A stretch of DNA of 64,000 nucleotides from NCBI RefSeq assembly GCF_041227145.1, contig NZ_JBGFSP010000003.1, positions 3,686,583 to 3,750,582 on the forward strand. Direction: 5' to 3'. Position 1 is the first letter of the stretch. Each line of letters begins with the position of its first letter. Of the stretch, positions 61,954-64,000 are shown piece after piece. The notes beneath the pieces are model-generated. The model ran no database searches. It saw only the letters and a program-made list of their open reading frames with translations, and was not told where the DNA came from. The DNA comes from Bacteroides sp. AN502(2024). GTDB taxonomy: Bacteria; Bacteroidota; Bacteroidia; Bacteroidales; Bacteroidaceae. Both the position numbers and the translations under genes were made by a program.

Positions 61954-64000
61954 CTACATTGCCAAATTTACGTCGTTAAGGGCGGACAACAGGGCTTCGC
62001 CCACCATGTCCTTGACCTTTCCCAAGTCTTCGGACAGATTGGTGGTGTGTATCTCGAAACGCTCCACCAGCTTGTCCACATTGACCGTTATATTCCTGAT
62101 TTTACCGCTGCCGTCGCTTTTGCCGCCGCCGACAGTTCCGAGGCTGCCGCCCGTCGGGTCGGGTGACGTGACAGTCGGCGCGTCCACCGTGGGAACCTCC
62201 CCGCCTGCCGCGTTCGGGTCGGGTTTGCCTTTCTTTTTGGCCTCCTCCCGCTTTCTTGCTGGCGGCCATTTCGGCGTTATAGGCGTCATAGAACGCCTTG
62301 CCGACGTTCGTGCCGAACTCGAAACCGCCTTTAAGCCTGTTTATGGCGTCCTTGATGCCCTTACCGTCGAGGGAGAAAGCAGCCTTTATCAGTCGCCGAT
62401 GCTGCAAAAACGTTTCCACCATCCCCAGTACCTAAACGTGGCGACAAAACTCACCGGGCGGCTTTTTAAGGTAGCGCGGAACTTCGCCGACGTGTTCCAG
62501 AAGTAAACACCCAGAGCGACAAGGGCGGCAATGGCCGCGGCTATCCACCCGATGATCGGGATGTTCATGATGGCCACACTGACCGCGCGGCAGGCGGTAA
62601 CAGCCGCCAGACTGAACGCACCAAAAGAGGCGGAGGCGACACTCGCGAAAGTGGCCGAAGCTGTCCCACCCGTGACAAAGGACAGAACCAGCGCGCCCAG
62701 ACCTTGAGGCTTGAAATCCCCACTGGCGAACCAGAGCACCAGCCACATGGCGCAGAGTGATGTTGATTAAAAATCCGTTGGAGGCGAACTGCCCCGTAAT
62801 CAGTTCACGGTTCATGAATGCCATTACCACGGCGGCATAAATGAAGCCCTGAATGTGCGACCACATGGCCGCCCACTGCAAACCCTTTATCCACGTCATA
62901 AGGTTGCCCATACCGATAAGCAGCGGCATAAGCTGCGAAAGCGGAACGAGTGCGCCCGTCGGGTGAAAGCCAGATACCGAGGTCACCATAGCCTGAAAAA
63001 TGCTTATCTTGAAGTCCTCGAACTGCTGGTTTATACGCGCCTGACGTTCGGCGTAACTCTCCATGATGATGGCTGCCTGTTCCTCAGCTGAGGACGTGCC
63101 TGTAACCGCGTCCGTGAAGTCCTGCAAACTTTCAGTGCCGTTTATCAGGGCAAGGGCGGCGTTCGCGTTTTCACGGCCAAACAGGGCAGGAGACAGCAGC
63201 GCATCGTCTTTCAGCAACGGTTTGAGCGTTTCCAGACGTTCTTTCAGCGGCTTTGTCTTATCTGTCAGGGAAGACACGTTGATGCCAGCCTTTTGCAGTT
63301 CCTCCTGCGTCTTTTCGGGCAGGAAGCGGCCTGCGGCAAGGGTGGACAGCACGTTACGCAGGGCGACGCCGCCCTCCGAACCTTTCTTGCCCGCCTTGTC
63401 AAGTACCTGAATGGCGGCGTTCGTTTCCTCAAAACTGACGTTGACGCTTTCGCCAGCCATACCGCACTGCTGTAATGCCGCTTTGATGGCGGGGCTGCGC
63501 GGCAAACTGGCAGGGCCATGACGTTCCGGCTGGTGCAGGCACCCATCACGCTGGCTTTCATCGGGTCGTCAACTGCCATGCCGTACTGGTTGATCAGCGG
63601 TGGTGGCACCGAGCCACCGCCAGCGCCGTCACCATCCCCATCAGTTTGCTGGTGGTGGCGATGCGGATACCCATCGCCTGGAAGGCCTGATCTGCCCGAG
63701 TTCAGGCAACAACTGCGAAAGCAGAAGTTTGTAGCCCTCGACAGCCTGCGAGGCGTCGATACCGAAAGCCTTTGCACTGCTGCGGGCGTACCCCTCGATC
63801 TGTTTCAGGCTGTCACCCGTAACACCTGCGACGGCACTCAAATCGTGCGATTGTAAAGGCAGTAAGCCGTGCTATGCCCGAAGAAAGGCTGCCCAGCGTA
63901 TCGTTAAACTCTGGCTGCGTTACTGGCCAGATCCCAAACTGCAAGCGTCTGCCCCAATTTGCCGAGCCAGCTGTGCGTACCCTCCACGGCGGCATTGAAA
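61954..64000 (-). pseudogene. Phage tail tape measure protein, multiply frameshifted, partial
   Basis: Pieces in at least five frame segments: VTGDSLKQIEGYARSSAKAF (63.8 kb), SRNVMALPVCR (63.5 kb), VNVSFEETNAAIQVLDKAGK and GGVALRNVLSTLAAGRFLPE (63.2-63.5 kb), helical hydrophobic segments (IMNIPIIGWIAAAIAALVAL, 62.5 kb) and the C-terminal ITVNVDKLVERFEIHTTNLS to the stop at 61954. The VSFEETNAAI/LRNVLS pattern is the TP901-type tape measure core. The 5' end lies beyond the window. The density of frame changes (about one per 300 bp) is unusual. Confidence 0.75.

Larger units (their letters stand above)
52355..64000 (-). mobile_element. Mu-like prophage, right-end part
   Basis: All genes from 52624 to the window edge run on the minus strand and form a Mu/P2-like contractile-tail module: tape measure, tail/late-control D, baseplate V, gp25-like, baseplate J, tail fibre and collar, ending with a Mom-like gene. 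Base composition is visibly more GC-rich than the flanking host DNA. The end near 52355 (a TG at 52355-52356) has two 22-bp repeats like MuA sites. Capsid, transposase and left end lie beyond the window. Confidence 0.85.

Noticed and set aside
1..64000. tRNA or rRNA genes
   Set aside because: No cloverleaf-like or rRNA-like segment was noticed on reading the intergenic regions; a covariance search was not possible.

Overview
The window looks like a Bacteroides chromosome of the B. thetaiotaomicron/ovatus/xylanisolvens type. The evidence is the Bacteroides promoter signature (TTTG, about 19-20 bp, TAnnTTTG) in front of many genes, the TonB-dependent receptor and hybrid two-component architecture, Bacteroides-type insertion sequences, and an L-arabinose operon controlled by a Nudix-type AraR as described for B. 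thetaiotaomicron. The last 11.6 kb is more GC-rich and is a Mu-like prophage.

Layout. 0-5.5 kb: a ChaN-like lipoprotein, a frameshifted AspT/YidE transporter, a small His-rich protein and a TonB-dependent receptor. 5.5-9.3 kb: an insertion dump with two IS982 relics, a short 22-bp repeat array and a complete IS66 element with an 8-bp target duplication. 9.3-26.5 kb: a DUF456 protein and the arabinose block. On the minus strand this reads galM, araP, araR, araD, araA, araB, GH146, GH51, tkt, rpiB; a second GH51 enzyme is divergent from galM. Together they release arabinofuranose, import and equilibrate arabinose, convert it to xylulose-5-phosphate and feed the pentose phosphate pathway. 26.6-33 kb: transposase relics, a complete IS3-type element inserted inside a 133-bp inverted repeat that encloses a 22-bp repeat array, a GH43-like glycosidase and a decayed hybrid two-component regulator. 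These look like the remains of an arabinan utilisation locus. 33-42.2 kb: housekeeping genes (isomerase-like protein, aminotransferase, LolC/E-like permease, GT2, AI-2E family protein), a candidate small RNA and an IS4 element. 42.2-43.5 kb: another 22-bp repeat array and coding relics.

43.5-49.3 kb is an RNA-repair island: rtcB, prfH, an Rnl2-like ATP-dependent RNA ligase, an HD-domain/polynucleotide-kinase fusion and two calcineurin-like phosphoesterases. It contains parts for two chemically different RNA-sealing routes plus ribosome rescue.

49.4-52.35 kb: a Fic protein preceded by an APAZ-MID-PIWI (short, nuclease-dead) Argonaute gene. Both carry a single-base frameshift, and the Argonaute gene is cut off at about 52355 by the end of the Mu-like prophage. 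The prophage end is marked by two tandem 22-bp repeats that look like MuA-type transposase sites, and its first gene is a Mom-like DNA modification enzyme, as at the right end of phage Mu. Baseplate, tail-fibre and tape-measure genes follow to the window edge.

A caution: at least ten single-base frameshifts occur, mostly in short homopolymers and mostly beyond 49 kb. They may be real decay or consensus errors; the sequence alone cannot separate these.
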